The notes under the pieces were generated by a model that made no database searches, was not told where the DNA came from, and saw nothing but the letters and a program-made list of their open reading frames with translations. A stretch of DNA of 64,000 bases from Psychrobacter immobilis (GTDB lineage Bacteria > Pseudomonadota > Gammaproteobacteria > Pseudomonadales > Moraxellaceae), in assembly GCF_904846225.1 (NCBI RefSeq), contig NZ_CAJGZJ010000005.1:124001-188000 (forward strand), given 5' to 3'. Position 1 is the stretch's first letter. Every line of letters begins with the position of its first letter. Of this stretch, positions 23,956-31,494 are shown one piece after another. The position numbers were made by a program, and so were the translations under genes.

Positions 23956-25152
23956 TCAGTCTTTTAAGACATCTGCCATAGCATTGGCGACATAGTCGAT
24001 GTTACCCGTGTTTAATCCAGCAACACACATACGTGAGTTAGATATCATGTAAATACCAAACTCGCTTTGTAGACGCGCGACTTGCTCAGGCGTCAATCCG
24101 GTAAAGCTAAACATACCATTTTGATGGGTAATATAGTCAAAGTTGCGGTTAGGAACTTTGGCTTCTAATACAGATTTGAGCTTGAGTCGCATCGCTTTGA
24201 TACGATCACGCATCGCATAAACTTCGCCAACCCATTGATCATGCAGAGCTTCGTCATTCATGACGATATCGACGACACGTCCGCCATGTGATGGTGGGCT
24301 TGAATAGATACGACGTACCAAAGAATTCAGCTGACCAAAGACACGCTCAGTCTCGTCTACGGTTGGACACACAACGGATAGACCACCAACACGCTCACCA
24401 TATAGCGATAGATTCTTAGAAAATGAGTTGCTGACAAACAGTGGCAGACCCATATCGACGGCTTTACGAATCGCATAAGCATCGCTGTCCATGTCTTCGC
24501 CAAAGCCTTGGTAGGCAATATCCATAAACGGAATCAATGCGCGTGCTTGAATCACATTGAGCAACGTATCCCATTGCTCACGAGTCAAATCCATACCCGT
24601 TGGGTTATGGCAGCAAGGATGCAACAAAACCACATCGTCTTTATTCAAAGTTTCAAAAAACGCAATCATCTCATCGAACTTAACGCTGTTGTTGGCTTTG
24701 TCATAGTACGGATATTTACCGACTTCGACATCAGCGCCTTCAAAGATGGCAATGTGGTTGGCCCACGTCGGATCGCTGACATAGCATTTAGCATGCGGGA
24801 ACCATTCATTGATAAACTCGGCACCAATCTTTAGCGCACCAGAACCACCGATAGTAGCGATGGTCGCAACCAAACCGTCTTTTAAGATTTGGGCGTCTTT
24901 ACCAAAGAGCAGTTCCTGACAGCCTTTGCGGTGTCCTGGTAGACCTGCCATAGGTAGATACGGACGCGGCGAGATAGGATCGGCAATGCGCTGCTCGGCA
25001 GTTTTTACACACTCGAGTACAGGCAATACGCCATCTTCATCATAATAAATACCAATGCCTAAATTTACTTTATCAGGATTGTTATCCGCCAAAAATTTTT
25101 CCATTAATCCTAAAATTGGATCACCAGCGTAATAGTCGATACGTTCAAACAT
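23956..25152 (-). CDS. tyrB: Aromatic amino acid aminotransferase
   Basis: A 398-residue class I aminotransferase. The start MFERIDYYAGDPILGLMEKF, the PLP-contact segment HPCCHNPTG and the Schiff-base Lys246 in SNSFSKNLSLYGERVGG match the TyrB/AspC group, as does the C-terminal GMFSFTGLTPEQV. It would transfer the amino group of tyrosine or phenylalanine to 2-oxoglutarate, giving 4-hydroxyphenylpyruvate for Hpd. The TyrB/AspC split cannot be settled from motifs alone; the aromatic catabolic context favours tyrosine. It is monocistronic on the minus strand with its own terminator. Its upstream gap carries a 145-bp dispersed repeat and an adjoining short element. Confidence 0.88.
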   Translation of the reverse strand: MFERIDYYAGDPILGLMEKFLADNNPDKVNLGIGIYYDEDGVLPVLECVKTAEQRIADPISPRPYLPMAGLPGHRKGCQELLFGKDAQILKDGLVATIATIGGSGALKIGAEFINEWFPHAKCYVSDPTWANHIAIFEGADVEVGKYPYYDKANNSVKFDEMIAFFETLNKDDVVLLHPCCHNPTGMDLTREQWDTLLNVIQARALIPFMDIAYQGFGEDMDSDAYAIRKAVDMGLPLFVSNSFSKNLSLYGERVGGLSVVCPTVDETERVFGQLNSLVRRIYSSPPSHGGRVVDIVMNDEALHDQWVGEVYAMRDRIKAMRLKLKSVLEAKVPNRNFDYITHQNGMFSFTGLTPEQVARLQSEFGIYMISNSRMCVAGLNTGNIDYVANAMADVLKD

Positions 25153-25493
25153 AGTGCTTCCTTATAAAAATATAAATCGAACCGCCAAAAATCATAGAGC
25201 AAATTGGCGCTTAACTCAATATGAGATTGAGATATCTTGAATAATTAACCAAATAGTTATACTCGATCCACTATAAAACAAACCCAGTGCTACTGGGATA
25301 GATTTTGCGCCGCCTTTGTCTGCGCAGGCACAATAAGCAAGGAGAATTTATTGCAGTAGCGCGTGATCATATTTGTAATTATTTTATTTAAGGCTGACTA
25401 TAGCCAAATTCGTTTTTTATTAAATATTTTAAGTGCTGTCGCTGCTTTCGAGTGGCTTGACTATAGTTTTATTTCCTGCTGAATAAACAATAT
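25153..25493. other. 341-base gap upstream of tyrB, largely made of repeats
   Basis: The gap holds the 145-bp repeat copy B (25258-25402). A shorter 69-base segment (25398-25466) overlaps its end and has near-matching ends CTATAGCCAA / TTGACTATAG, perhaps a nested or deleted element. The tyrB promoter should be within 25153-25257; I see no clear consensus. Confidence 0.55.
25258..25402. repeat. 145-bp dispersed intergenic repeat, copy B
   Basis: It starts TATACTCGATCCACTATAAA and ends GGCTGACTATA. It is the same length as copies A and C, with closest resemblance to copy A (CGATCCACTATAAAA, GTCTGCGC, CAGTAGCGCGT). Confidence 0.8.
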
Positions 25494-26423
25494 TTACGTA
25501 CGCGGTAAATCACTAAAATGACTAGAAAAATACGACTGCAAAAATTCTTTGAAGGCGATGGTAGCCGGAGACAACGCGCGCGAGGAACGTTGATATATAA
25601 AGAATTGACGCGTCTTAACGGGCTGGGTCAATGGTCGCATTTGCAAGCGGTTAGCGCTGACCCAATCAATGACTTCAGGCATATAAGGCAGACACAAGGT
25701 AATGCCAAAACCTTGACGGGTCATCTCAAGCGCGGTGGACATAAAATTTACTTTATAGCGAGCCTGCTGAATATGAGTCACGATGCGGTCATCCAGCTCT
25801 ACCGTTACTTGCTCGATAAAGGGGCCTTGCAACGTAATGAGCGGAATGTCTAATAAGTCCTGCCAAGTGATTTCAAGTTTTTGCGCCAATTCATGGCTTT
25901 CAGGCATGACCACACAAAACGGCAGCTGGTACAACAAATCAGCACTGATATCATCCTCAGCTTCCATTAAACCAAGCTCAGTGCCAACCCCCAAATCTAC
26001 TTCGATATCTTGAATATGTCTGAGCAAGTTCTCTGCTGAACAATCCAATAACGACACGCTAATCTCAGGATATTGTTTGGCAAATTGGGCAATCACTGCT
26101 GGCATGGAGGACGCCGCGAACTGCGAAACAGCCAGTCTGACATTGCCTTGTGCCAAGTTGGTCAAACTGCTTGCCTCATTCTCGAACAGCTGCATCTCAT
26201 TTAAAATGCGCCGAGCTTGAGGCAGCAAATGATGTCCCACTGCCGACAAAGACAGCTGGCGTGTGGTGCGGTCAAACAACACAATACCAAGGCTAGATTC
26301 TAGCTCTTTTATTAAGCCACTAACGGCAGATTGAGTCAAATGCATCTGGTCGCTGGCACGAGTAAAGCTGCCATTGTCGGCAACTTTGATAAAGGCGGTC
26401 AATTGGCGAATGCTAATATTCAT
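25494..26423 (-). CDS. LysR-family transcriptional regulator
   Basis: I place the start at ATG 26423 (MNISIRQLTAFIKVADNGSF), which matches the usual LysR N-terminus; the frame extends 11 codons upstream. About 309 residues. The helix-turn-helix is at residues 1-60 (FTRASDQMHLTQSAVSGLIKELESSLGIVLFDRTTR), followed by a linker helix and a periplasmic-binding-like effector domain (about 90-300). It is divergent from hpd across 260 bases, so hpd is its likeliest target. An IclR regulator also serves this catabolic region, so control may be split. Ligand unknown. Confidence 0.88.
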   Translation of the reverse strand: MNISIRQLTAFIKVADNGSFTRASDQMHLTQSAVSGLIKELESSLGIVLFDRTTRQLSLSAVGHHLLPQARRILNEMQLFENEASSLTNLAQGNVRLAVSQFAASSMPAVIAQFAKQYPEISVSLLDCSAENLLRHIQDIEVDLGVGTELGLMEAEDDISADLLYQLPFCVVMPESHELAQKLEITWQDLLDIPLITLQGPFIEQVTVELDDRIVTHIQQARYKVNFMSTALEMTRQGFGITLCLPYMPEVIDWVSANRLQMRPLTQPVKTRQFFIYQRSSRALSPATIAFKEFLQSYFSSHFSDLPRT

Positions 26424-26545
26424 AAGTAAACCTGATAAATAAATCATAAAAAACAATTAGTCTTATAAATAAAGCTAATCTAATATAAATACAACGTCAA
26501 TAAGAATTATTGATTGCAGCTATTTTTATACCATTTTACTGTTTT

Positions 26546-26653
26546 TATAGTCGGTTCAATATAATTTGGATACAAGGAAGGCGAGCGAAAGTACTACAAA
26601 TAGTAGACTGAGCGAGTCTGACACCGTATCCGACTTATATAGGATTGGCTATA
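26546..26653 (+). repeat. 108-bp dispersed repeat in the hpd upstream region
   Basis: It starts TATAGTCGGTTCAATATAAT and ends TATAGGATTGGCTATA; the ends are imperfect 19-base inverted repeats. It aligns over its whole length with the minus-strand copy at 21872-21979. It ends 30 bases before the hpd ATG, so it must form part of the hpd promoter or leader. Confidence 0.78.
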
Positions 26654-26683
26654 TACCACCAATTAAAATTAAGGATGATTACA

Positions 26684-27784
26684 ATGGCCGATTTATTTGA
26701 CAACCCAATGGGACTACAAGGGTTTGACTTTGTCGAATTCGCTTCTCCTCAACCTGATGCTGTCGACGCGTTGTTTAAACAGCTTGGCTTTGCACATGTG
26801 GCCAACCATCGTTCAAAAGATGTGGCTTTGTACCGTCAAGGTGACATCAATCTTATCCTAAACCGTGAGCCAAAAAGCCAAGCCAGCTATTTCGTTGAAG
26901 AGCATGGCGCTGGTGCTTGTAGCATGGGCTTTCGTGTGCAAGATTCCAAAAAAGCCTACGAGCATGCTATTGAAATGGGCGGGCAGCCAGTAGACGTGCC
27001 AACAGGCGTGATGGAGCTAAGACTCCCTGCTATCAAAGGCATCGGTGGCTCATTGATTTATCTCATCGACCGCTACAAAGATGGCGAATCTATCTATGAT
27101 GTCGACTTTGAGTTTTTTGCTGATGTGGATAGAAATCCTATCGGTTATCGCTTTAAAGTCATCGATCATCTAACCCATAACGTTTACCGTGGTCGTATGG
27201 CGTATTGGGCAAATTTTTATGAGCGCATTTTCAACTTCCGTGAAATCCGCTATTTCGATATCAAAGGCGAGTACACGGGTCTTGCCAGTAAAGCCATGAC
27301 CGCGCCTGATGGTAAAATTCGTATTCCGCTTAATGAAGAATCCAAGCAGGGCGGCGGACAAATCGAAGAGTATTTGATGCACTTCAATGGCGAGGGTATT
27401 CAACACATTGCGTTGGCCAGTGATGACTTACTTGCCAGTATTGACATGCTTAAAGCTGCTGGTATTCCGCTTATGACCGCACCAACGGCTGCTTATTATG
27501 AAATGCTCAGCGAGCGTTTGCCAAACCATGGCGAAAACGTTGATGATCTGCAAGTCCGTGGCATCTTATTGGACGGTACGACAGAAGGCGATACGCCGCG
27601 TCTACTGCTACAGATTTTCTCTGAAACCATTTTAGGTAGCCCTGTATTCTTCGAGTTTATTCAACGCAAAGGCGATTATGCAGATGGCTTTGGCGAAGGT
27701 AACTTCAAAGCATTGTTTGAGTCTATAGAACGTGACCAAGTACGCCGCGGCACGGTTGGTCAGCCAAAGACTGAAACGCCATAA
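26684..27784 (+). CDS. hpd: 4-hydroxyphenylpyruvate dioxygenase
   Basis: A 366-residue enzyme starting at ATG 26684 (AAGGATG upstream). It has two VOC modules; the C-terminal one carries the iron ligands His162 (IDHLTHN), His241 ([10 protein letters not shown]) and Glu324 ([11 protein letters not shown]), the same spacing as in Pseudomonas HPPD. The C-terminal helix with [18 protein letters not shown] is the conserved gate over the active site. It converts 4-hydroxyphenylpyruvate and O2 to homogentisate and CO2 in the cytoplasm. It is divergent from a LysR gene, and a 108-bp dispersed repeat lies immediately upstream. The homogentisate produced has no identifiable dioxygenase in this window. 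A hairpin terminator follows. Confidence 0.96.
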   Translation: MADLFDNPMGLQGFDFVEFASPQPDAVDALFKQLGFAHVANHRSKDVALYRQGDINLILNREPKSQASYFVEEHGAGACSMGFRVQDSKKAYEHAIEMGGQPVDVPTGVMELRLPAIKGIGGSLIYLIDRYKDGESIYDVDFEFFADVDRNPIGYRFKVIDHLTHNVYRGRMAYWANFYERIFNFREIRYFDIKGEYTGLASKAMTAPDGKIRIPLNEESKQGGGQIEEYLMHFNGEGIQHIALASDDLLASIDMLKAAGIPLMTAPTAAYYEMLSERLPNHGENVDDLQVRGILLDGTTEGDTPRLLLQIFSETILGSPVFFEFIQRKGDYADGFGEGNFKALFESIERDQVRRGTVGQPKTETP

Positions 27785-27818
27785 TTCTCGTGAAAAATTT
27801 AAACGAGTAAAGCAGCAG

Positions 27819-27854
27819 ATGGGCAAGATAAAAGGAGCTTGTCTTGCTCATTTA
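27819..27854 (+). terminator. Probable intrinsic terminator of hpd
   Basis: Thirteen-base arms (ATGGGCAAGATAA / TTGTCTTGCTCAT, two wobble pairs) enclose a 7-base loop, followed by TTT only. It starts 35 bases after the hpd stop. Confidence 0.6.
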
Positions 27855-27985
27855 ATGCTTATCCTCGCTAACTCAATAATTGTTATGGCAGTGGTGGTCA
27901 GGGTTTAATTTTATCAAGGTGAATTACCCAGATAAAGAGACTGATGCCAAGCTAATGTACTAACTGCAATAAAAGGAATACTGGC

Positions 27986-28921
27986 ATGGAACGCCTCCAA
28001 CATACAACGTCTAATAACAACTCTGTCAATGCTAATGCTAGTGCTAACAATACAGCTCCGAAAGTAATGGGCGCTGATGGTTCTGGTCACGATGATTTTG
28101 CTCATAAAGATTCTGCTGATAAAAAACAACCTTACCTCTCGAATCAGCCTGATGCCGATGGCCATATCCACTATAGCGATGATGACAATGCTATGTGGCA
28201 AGCGCTGCTCGAACGTCAAGCCGATCAAATACCCAATCGTGCCTGCTCAGCGTACATAGATGGTTTAACCAAGTTAAATCTACCCACCACGCATATTCCG
28301 CAGCTCAGTGATATTGATGACGTATTACAAGCCACCACTGGCTGGAAAACGGCGGCGGTCCCTGCGTTAATCAGCTTTGGCAAATTCTTTAAGCTCTTGG
28401 CCAATAAATCCTTCCCTGTCGCGACTTTTATCCGTCGATTTGAGGACATGGATTATATCGAAGAGCCTGATATCTTTCACGAAATTGTCGGACATTGCCC
28501 GCTGCTCACGCATCCTGCGTTTGCAACGTTTAACGAAACTTATGGCAAGCTTGGACTCAATGCGACCAAAGAAGAGAGATGGTTTTTGGCGCGGCTCTAT
28601 TGGTTTACCATCGAGTTTGGCTTGGTTGGGAGCAACCCCGAAAATCGTAGAATCTACGGCGGCGGTATTTTAAGCTCACCTTCTGAAACTGTCTACGCGC
28701 TTAGTGATCAGCCACAAAACTCATCACAAAAGCAGCCACAGTATAGAGATTTTGAATTATTGGATGTGCTACGGACGTCTTATCGCATCGATCATATTCA
28801 GCCTGTTTATTATGTCATTGACGATTTAAATACATTGTTTGATATCGTCGATAGCGACATCATGGGTATGGTTAAGCAGGCCATGTCGTTGGGATTGTTT
28901 GAGCCGAGTTATTCTGTATAA
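27986..28921 (+). CDS. phhA: Phenylalanine 4-monooxygenase (pterin-dependent)
   Basis: A 311-residue enzyme. Residues 1-60 are a low-complexity Asn/Ala/Ser/Asp-rich extension absent from the ~262-residue Pseudomonas enzyme. The catalytic domain follows, with iron ligands His165 and His170 (FHEIVGHCPLL) and Glu210 (WFTIEFGL), and the pterin-site segment GGGILSSPSE. It hydroxylates phenylalanine to tyrosine using tetrahydropterin and O2. AAAGGA precedes the ATG with 8-base spacing. The next gene, phhB, regenerates the pterin. A three-unit 18-bp tandem repeat lies in the gap between them. Confidence 0.95.
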   Translation: MERLQHTTSNNNSVNANASANNTAPKVMGADGSGHDDFAHKDSADKKQPYLSNQPDADGHIHYSDDDNAMWQALLERQADQIPNRACSAYIDGLTKLNLPTTHIPQLSDIDDVLQATTGWKTAAVPALISFGKFFKLLANKSFPVATFIRRFEDMDYIEEPDIFHEIVGHCPLLTHPAFATFNETYGKLGLNATKEERWFLARLYWFTIEFGLVGSNPENRRIYGGGILSSPSETVYALSDQPQNSSQKQPQYRDFELLDVLRTSYRIDHIQPVYYVIDDLNTLFDIVDSDIMGMVKQAMSLGLFEPSYSV

Positions 28922-28933
28922 ACCAGCTAATGA

Positions 28934-28987
28934 CTTTATCAAAATTATGGGCTTTATCAAGATTATTGGCTTTATCAAGATGATTTT
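28934..28987 (+). repeat. Three tandem 18-bp units between phhA and phhB
   Basis: The units are CTTTATCAAAATTATGGG, CTTTATCAAGATTATTGG and CTTTATCAAGATGATTTT. It is a minisatellite just after the phhA stop codon, with no role evident. Confidence 0.7.
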
Positions 28988-29074
28988 AGGATTAAATGTT
29001 TGACTGGTCGTAGAGCCACCTCAACATGGATGTACACAAATTAAAAAATACTCGTTAAATAAAAGGATATTATC

Positions 29075-29416
29075 ATGACTACATTATCACAAAACAGCTG
29101 CGAAGCCTGCCGTATCGGCGCACCGACAGTCGACGACGCTGAGGCAAACGAGCTCTTGCAACAAATTCCTGACTGGTCACTGATCGAAGTGGAGGGCATC
29201 AAGCAATTACAGCGCCAGTATAAATTCAAAAATTTCGTCAAAGCAATGGCGTTCGCCAATCAACTTGCAGACATTGCCGAAGCAGAAGGGCATCATCCGG
29301 GCATCTTGGTAGAGTGGGGCAAAGCAACCGTCACATGGTGGTCTCACAGCATCAAAGGTTTGCATCACAACGATTTTGTTATGGCGGCTAAGACCGATGA
29401 GTTGATTAATATCTAA
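29075..29416 (+). CDS. phhB: Pterin-4a-carbinolamine dehydratase
   Basis: A 113-residue protein of standard family length. The signature is [11 protein letters not shown] (His73, His74, Pro75), with His91 (WWSHSIKG) and Asp100 completing the active-site pattern. It dehydrates the 4a-hydroxy-tetrahydropterin made by PhhA so the cofactor can be recycled. AAAAGGA lies upstream of the ATG. It lies 153 bases downstream of phhA, and a short hairpin follows. The N-terminal [11 protein letters not shown] segment with two cysteines is common in proteobacterial PhhB. Confidence 0.95.
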   Translation: MTTLSQNSCEACRIGAPTVDDAEANELLQQIPDWSLIEVEGIKQLQRQYKFKNFVKAMAFANQLADIAEAEGHHPGILVEWGKATVTWWSHSIKGLHHNDFVMAAKTDELINI

Positions 29417-29488
29417 TCAGATTGGTAATCGCCAAGCAAACTCATTAAACTTGCTCCCATTTATATTCAATACTTAAATTCAATCTGA

Positions 29489-29510
29489 CGCCAGTTTTTA
29501 CTGGCGCTTT
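29489..29510 (+). terminator. Hairpin after phhB
   Basis: CGCCAGT / ACTGGCG arms with a TTTT loop, followed by CTTT. The weak T tract and its place right before the next gene's ribosome site mean it may only attenuate transcription into that gene. Confidence 0.5.
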
Positions 29511-29521
29511 AAGGATGTGTG

Positions 29522-30937
29522 ATGCCTCCAAAAATATTAACCCAAATTTCACCACAACTGGCGTTTATGATTTCTGCCATTGTCATTGCCATCATGGGCG
29601 TTACTATGATTGGTTTTGGCTGGGTACCGCATTTGTCATTGATACTGGCGATCTGTTTTCTATTGGGCATTGGTTTATTCAAAGGCTTGAGCTTTGATGA
29701 CATGCAAATGCAAATGGCGTCAGGCGTGATGCGGGGCATTGGTGCGATATATTTATTCTTCTTTATCGGTTTGATGGTCTCCGCCTTAATGATGTCAGGT
29801 GCCATTCCAACGTTGATGTATTTCGGCTTTCAGCTGATATCGCCTGAGTATTATTATATCTCCGCTTTTGTATTGACCTCTATTATTGGTATTGCTTTGG
29901 GCAGTAGTTTGACGACAGCGGCAACGTTGGGCGTGGCATTTATTGGTATGAGTGATGCTTTTGATGCCAATGTGGCGATTGCGGCCGGCGCTGTGGTATC
30001 AGGGGCATTTTTTGGTGATAAGATGTCGCCATTGTCTGACACTTGTACCATCGCTTCCTCTGTGGTGGGCATTGATTTGTTTGAACATATCCGCAATATG
30101 ATGTACACCACGGTGCCTGCGTGGATATTGACAGTTATCTTGTTTTGGTTTTTTTCAGGGCAGACAGCGGGTTCTGATCTCAGTCAAGTGACCGTATTGC
30201 AAGGACAACTGATAGAGAGTGGCTTGGTACACGGCTATGCAGTGTTGCCTTTTGTAGTGCTGGTTGGGTTAGCTGTTTTTCGCGTCAATGCAATCTACAC
30301 CATTATTTGTACCATCGCCGTAGCCTTAATTATTACTTACTTGCATAGCTCGCCAAGCTTTGGTCAGTTGGGAGGTTATTTATTTGCAGGCTATGCACCT
30401 GCTGAATCGTTAGAGCTGGGTGACATTGGCGGTATGTTGTCACGCGGCGGTGTACAAAGTATGTTCTTTACTCAGGCGATCGTCATACTGGCATTGAGCC
30501 TCGGCGGACTGCTGACGGCATTGGGGATTTTGCCCGCATTACTATCAGGTATCAAAGACAATTTAACGACAGCGGGGCGTGCCATTTTTGCGGCTGCCAT
30601 GTCAGCTTTGAGTATTAACGTGCTCATTGGCGAGCAGTATTTGAGTATTTTATTGTCTGGTACGGCCTTTCGTCCGACGTTTGAGCGCCTACATTTACAC
30701 CCTAAAAATCTGTCTCGTACCATTGAAGATGCGGGTACAGTCATTAATCCGCTGGTACCTTGGAGTGTGTGCGGTGTTTTTATTAGCCAAGCGTTAGGCG
30801 TGCCTGTACTTGATTATCTGCCTTATGCATTTTTCTGTTATTTATCACTATTGCTGACGATACTTTTTGGCTTTACGGGTATTACCATTAGTCGTATAAA
30901 AAGTCATGAGCCGACCAAAAAGCTACTGGCTGAATAA
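29522..30937 (+). CDS. NhaC-family Na+/H+ antiporter or related amino/organic-acid transporter
   Basis: I use ATG 29522 (AAGGA 6 bases upstream); a GTG directly precedes it. The 471-residue protein is almost wholly hydrophobic, with about 11-12 membrane segments. The NhaC signature region is present: IGIALGSSLTTAATLG followed by AGAVVSGAFFGDKMSPLSDT, and later the repeat-like INVLIGEQYLSI and EDAGTVINPLVPWS. NhaC-family members exchange Na+ for H+, some coupled to organic anions or amino acids. It follows phhAB, so a tyrosine or phenylalanine transporter is possible, but that is inference. A perfect 16-base-pair terminator follows. Confidence 0.82.
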   Translation: MPPKILTQISPQLAFMISAIVIAIMGVTMIGFGWVPHLSLILAICFLLGIGLFKGLSFDDMQMQMASGVMRGIGAIYLFFFIGLMVSALMMSGAIPTLMYFGFQLISPEYYYISAFVLTSIIGIALGSSLTTAATLGVAFIGMSDAFDANVAIAAGAVVSGAFFGDKMSPLSDTCTIASSVVGIDLFEHIRNMMYTTVPAWILTVILFWFFSGQTAGSDLSQVTVLQGQLIESGLVHGYAVLPFVVLVGLAVFRVNAIYTIICTIAVALIITYLHSSPSFGQLGGYLFAGYAPAESLELGDIGGMLSRGGVQSMFFTQAIVILALSLGGLLTALGILPALLSGIKDNLTTAGRAIFAAAMSALSINVLIGEQYLSILLSGTAFRPTFERLHLHPKNLSRTIEDAGTVINPLVPWSVCGVFISQALGVPVLDYLPYAFFCYLSLLLTILFGFTGITISRIKSHEPTKKLLAE

Positions 30938-31018
30938 AAAAACCATTAGGCAAACAAAGTACATTAAACAAAGTACGCTACACAAAGCACTTTTAAATGA
31001 CTAAGGCTTTTATATCAA

Positions 31019-31059
31019 AAAAACAGGGCGCATCTTTAATGAGGATGCGCCCTGTTTTT
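31019..31059. terminator. Strong bidirectional terminator
   Basis: Sixteen-base perfect arms (AAAAACAGGGCGCATC and its complement) enclose a 9-base loop, with A and T runs at both ends. It separates the NhaC-like gene from the convergent nirD, whose stop codon touches the stem. Confidence 0.92.
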
Positions 31060-31408
31060 ACCAGCCTTGCAGCATGATATTGTTATTATTTAAGGTAACT
31101 TGATAAGCGGCCAGTGTCACATTCCCATCATCTAAGCACTGCCCAGTGACAAGGTTGAAGCGTTGTTTATAAATTGGCGAGGCGACATAAAGCACCTCTT
31201 CATCCGCGCCAGCATCATTTACAATCATCGTGCCGCCAATCAACCCCCGAGACAGGACATTGGCTTGACTGAATGGATCGTAATTATCGAGGGCGAAGAG
31301 GTCGTCTTTTTTGGTGCGAAAGATTGCAATTTGTTTGCCGTCTATCAGCGCACAAACGCCCGTTTCAGGAATGATGTCATTAAGATGACAAATAGTGTGC
31401 TGTTTCAT
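31058..31408 (-). CDS. nirD: Nitrite reductase small subunit
   Basis: A 116-residue Rieske-fold protein of NirD type. The Rieske Cys/His ligands are absent; where CPHxG would stand it has NYDPFSQANVLSRG, typical of NirD, which binds no iron-sulfur cluster. The end matches as well (SPIYKQRFNLVTGQCLDD). It pairs with NirB to reduce nitrite to ammonium with NADH in the cytoplasm. It lies 86 bases downstream of nirB on the minus strand and is probably in the same transcript. Confidence 0.93.
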   Translation of the reverse strand: MKQHTICHLNDIIPETGVCALIDGKQIAIFRTKKDDLFALDNYDPFSQANVLSRGLIGGTMIVNDAGADEEVLYVASPIYKQRFNLVTGQCLDDGNVTLAAYQVTLNNNNIMLQGW

Positions 31409-31494
31409 AGCGTAGTATCCTCGAAGGTTATAACGTTAATAGCGATGAGTGACGATGGTGCGTTTTTCTAAAAAGCGCACCACAAAAGTAATTA

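Noticed and set aside
28934-28987. 18-bp repeats between phhA and phhB as a regulatory array
   Set aside because: Only three degenerate AT-rich units with no dyad symmetry; recorded as a simple tandem repeat.
31058-31408. NirD as an electron-carrying Rieske ferredoxin
   Set aside because: The Cys/His cluster ligands are missing; this is normal for NirD, so it is not a damaged gene.
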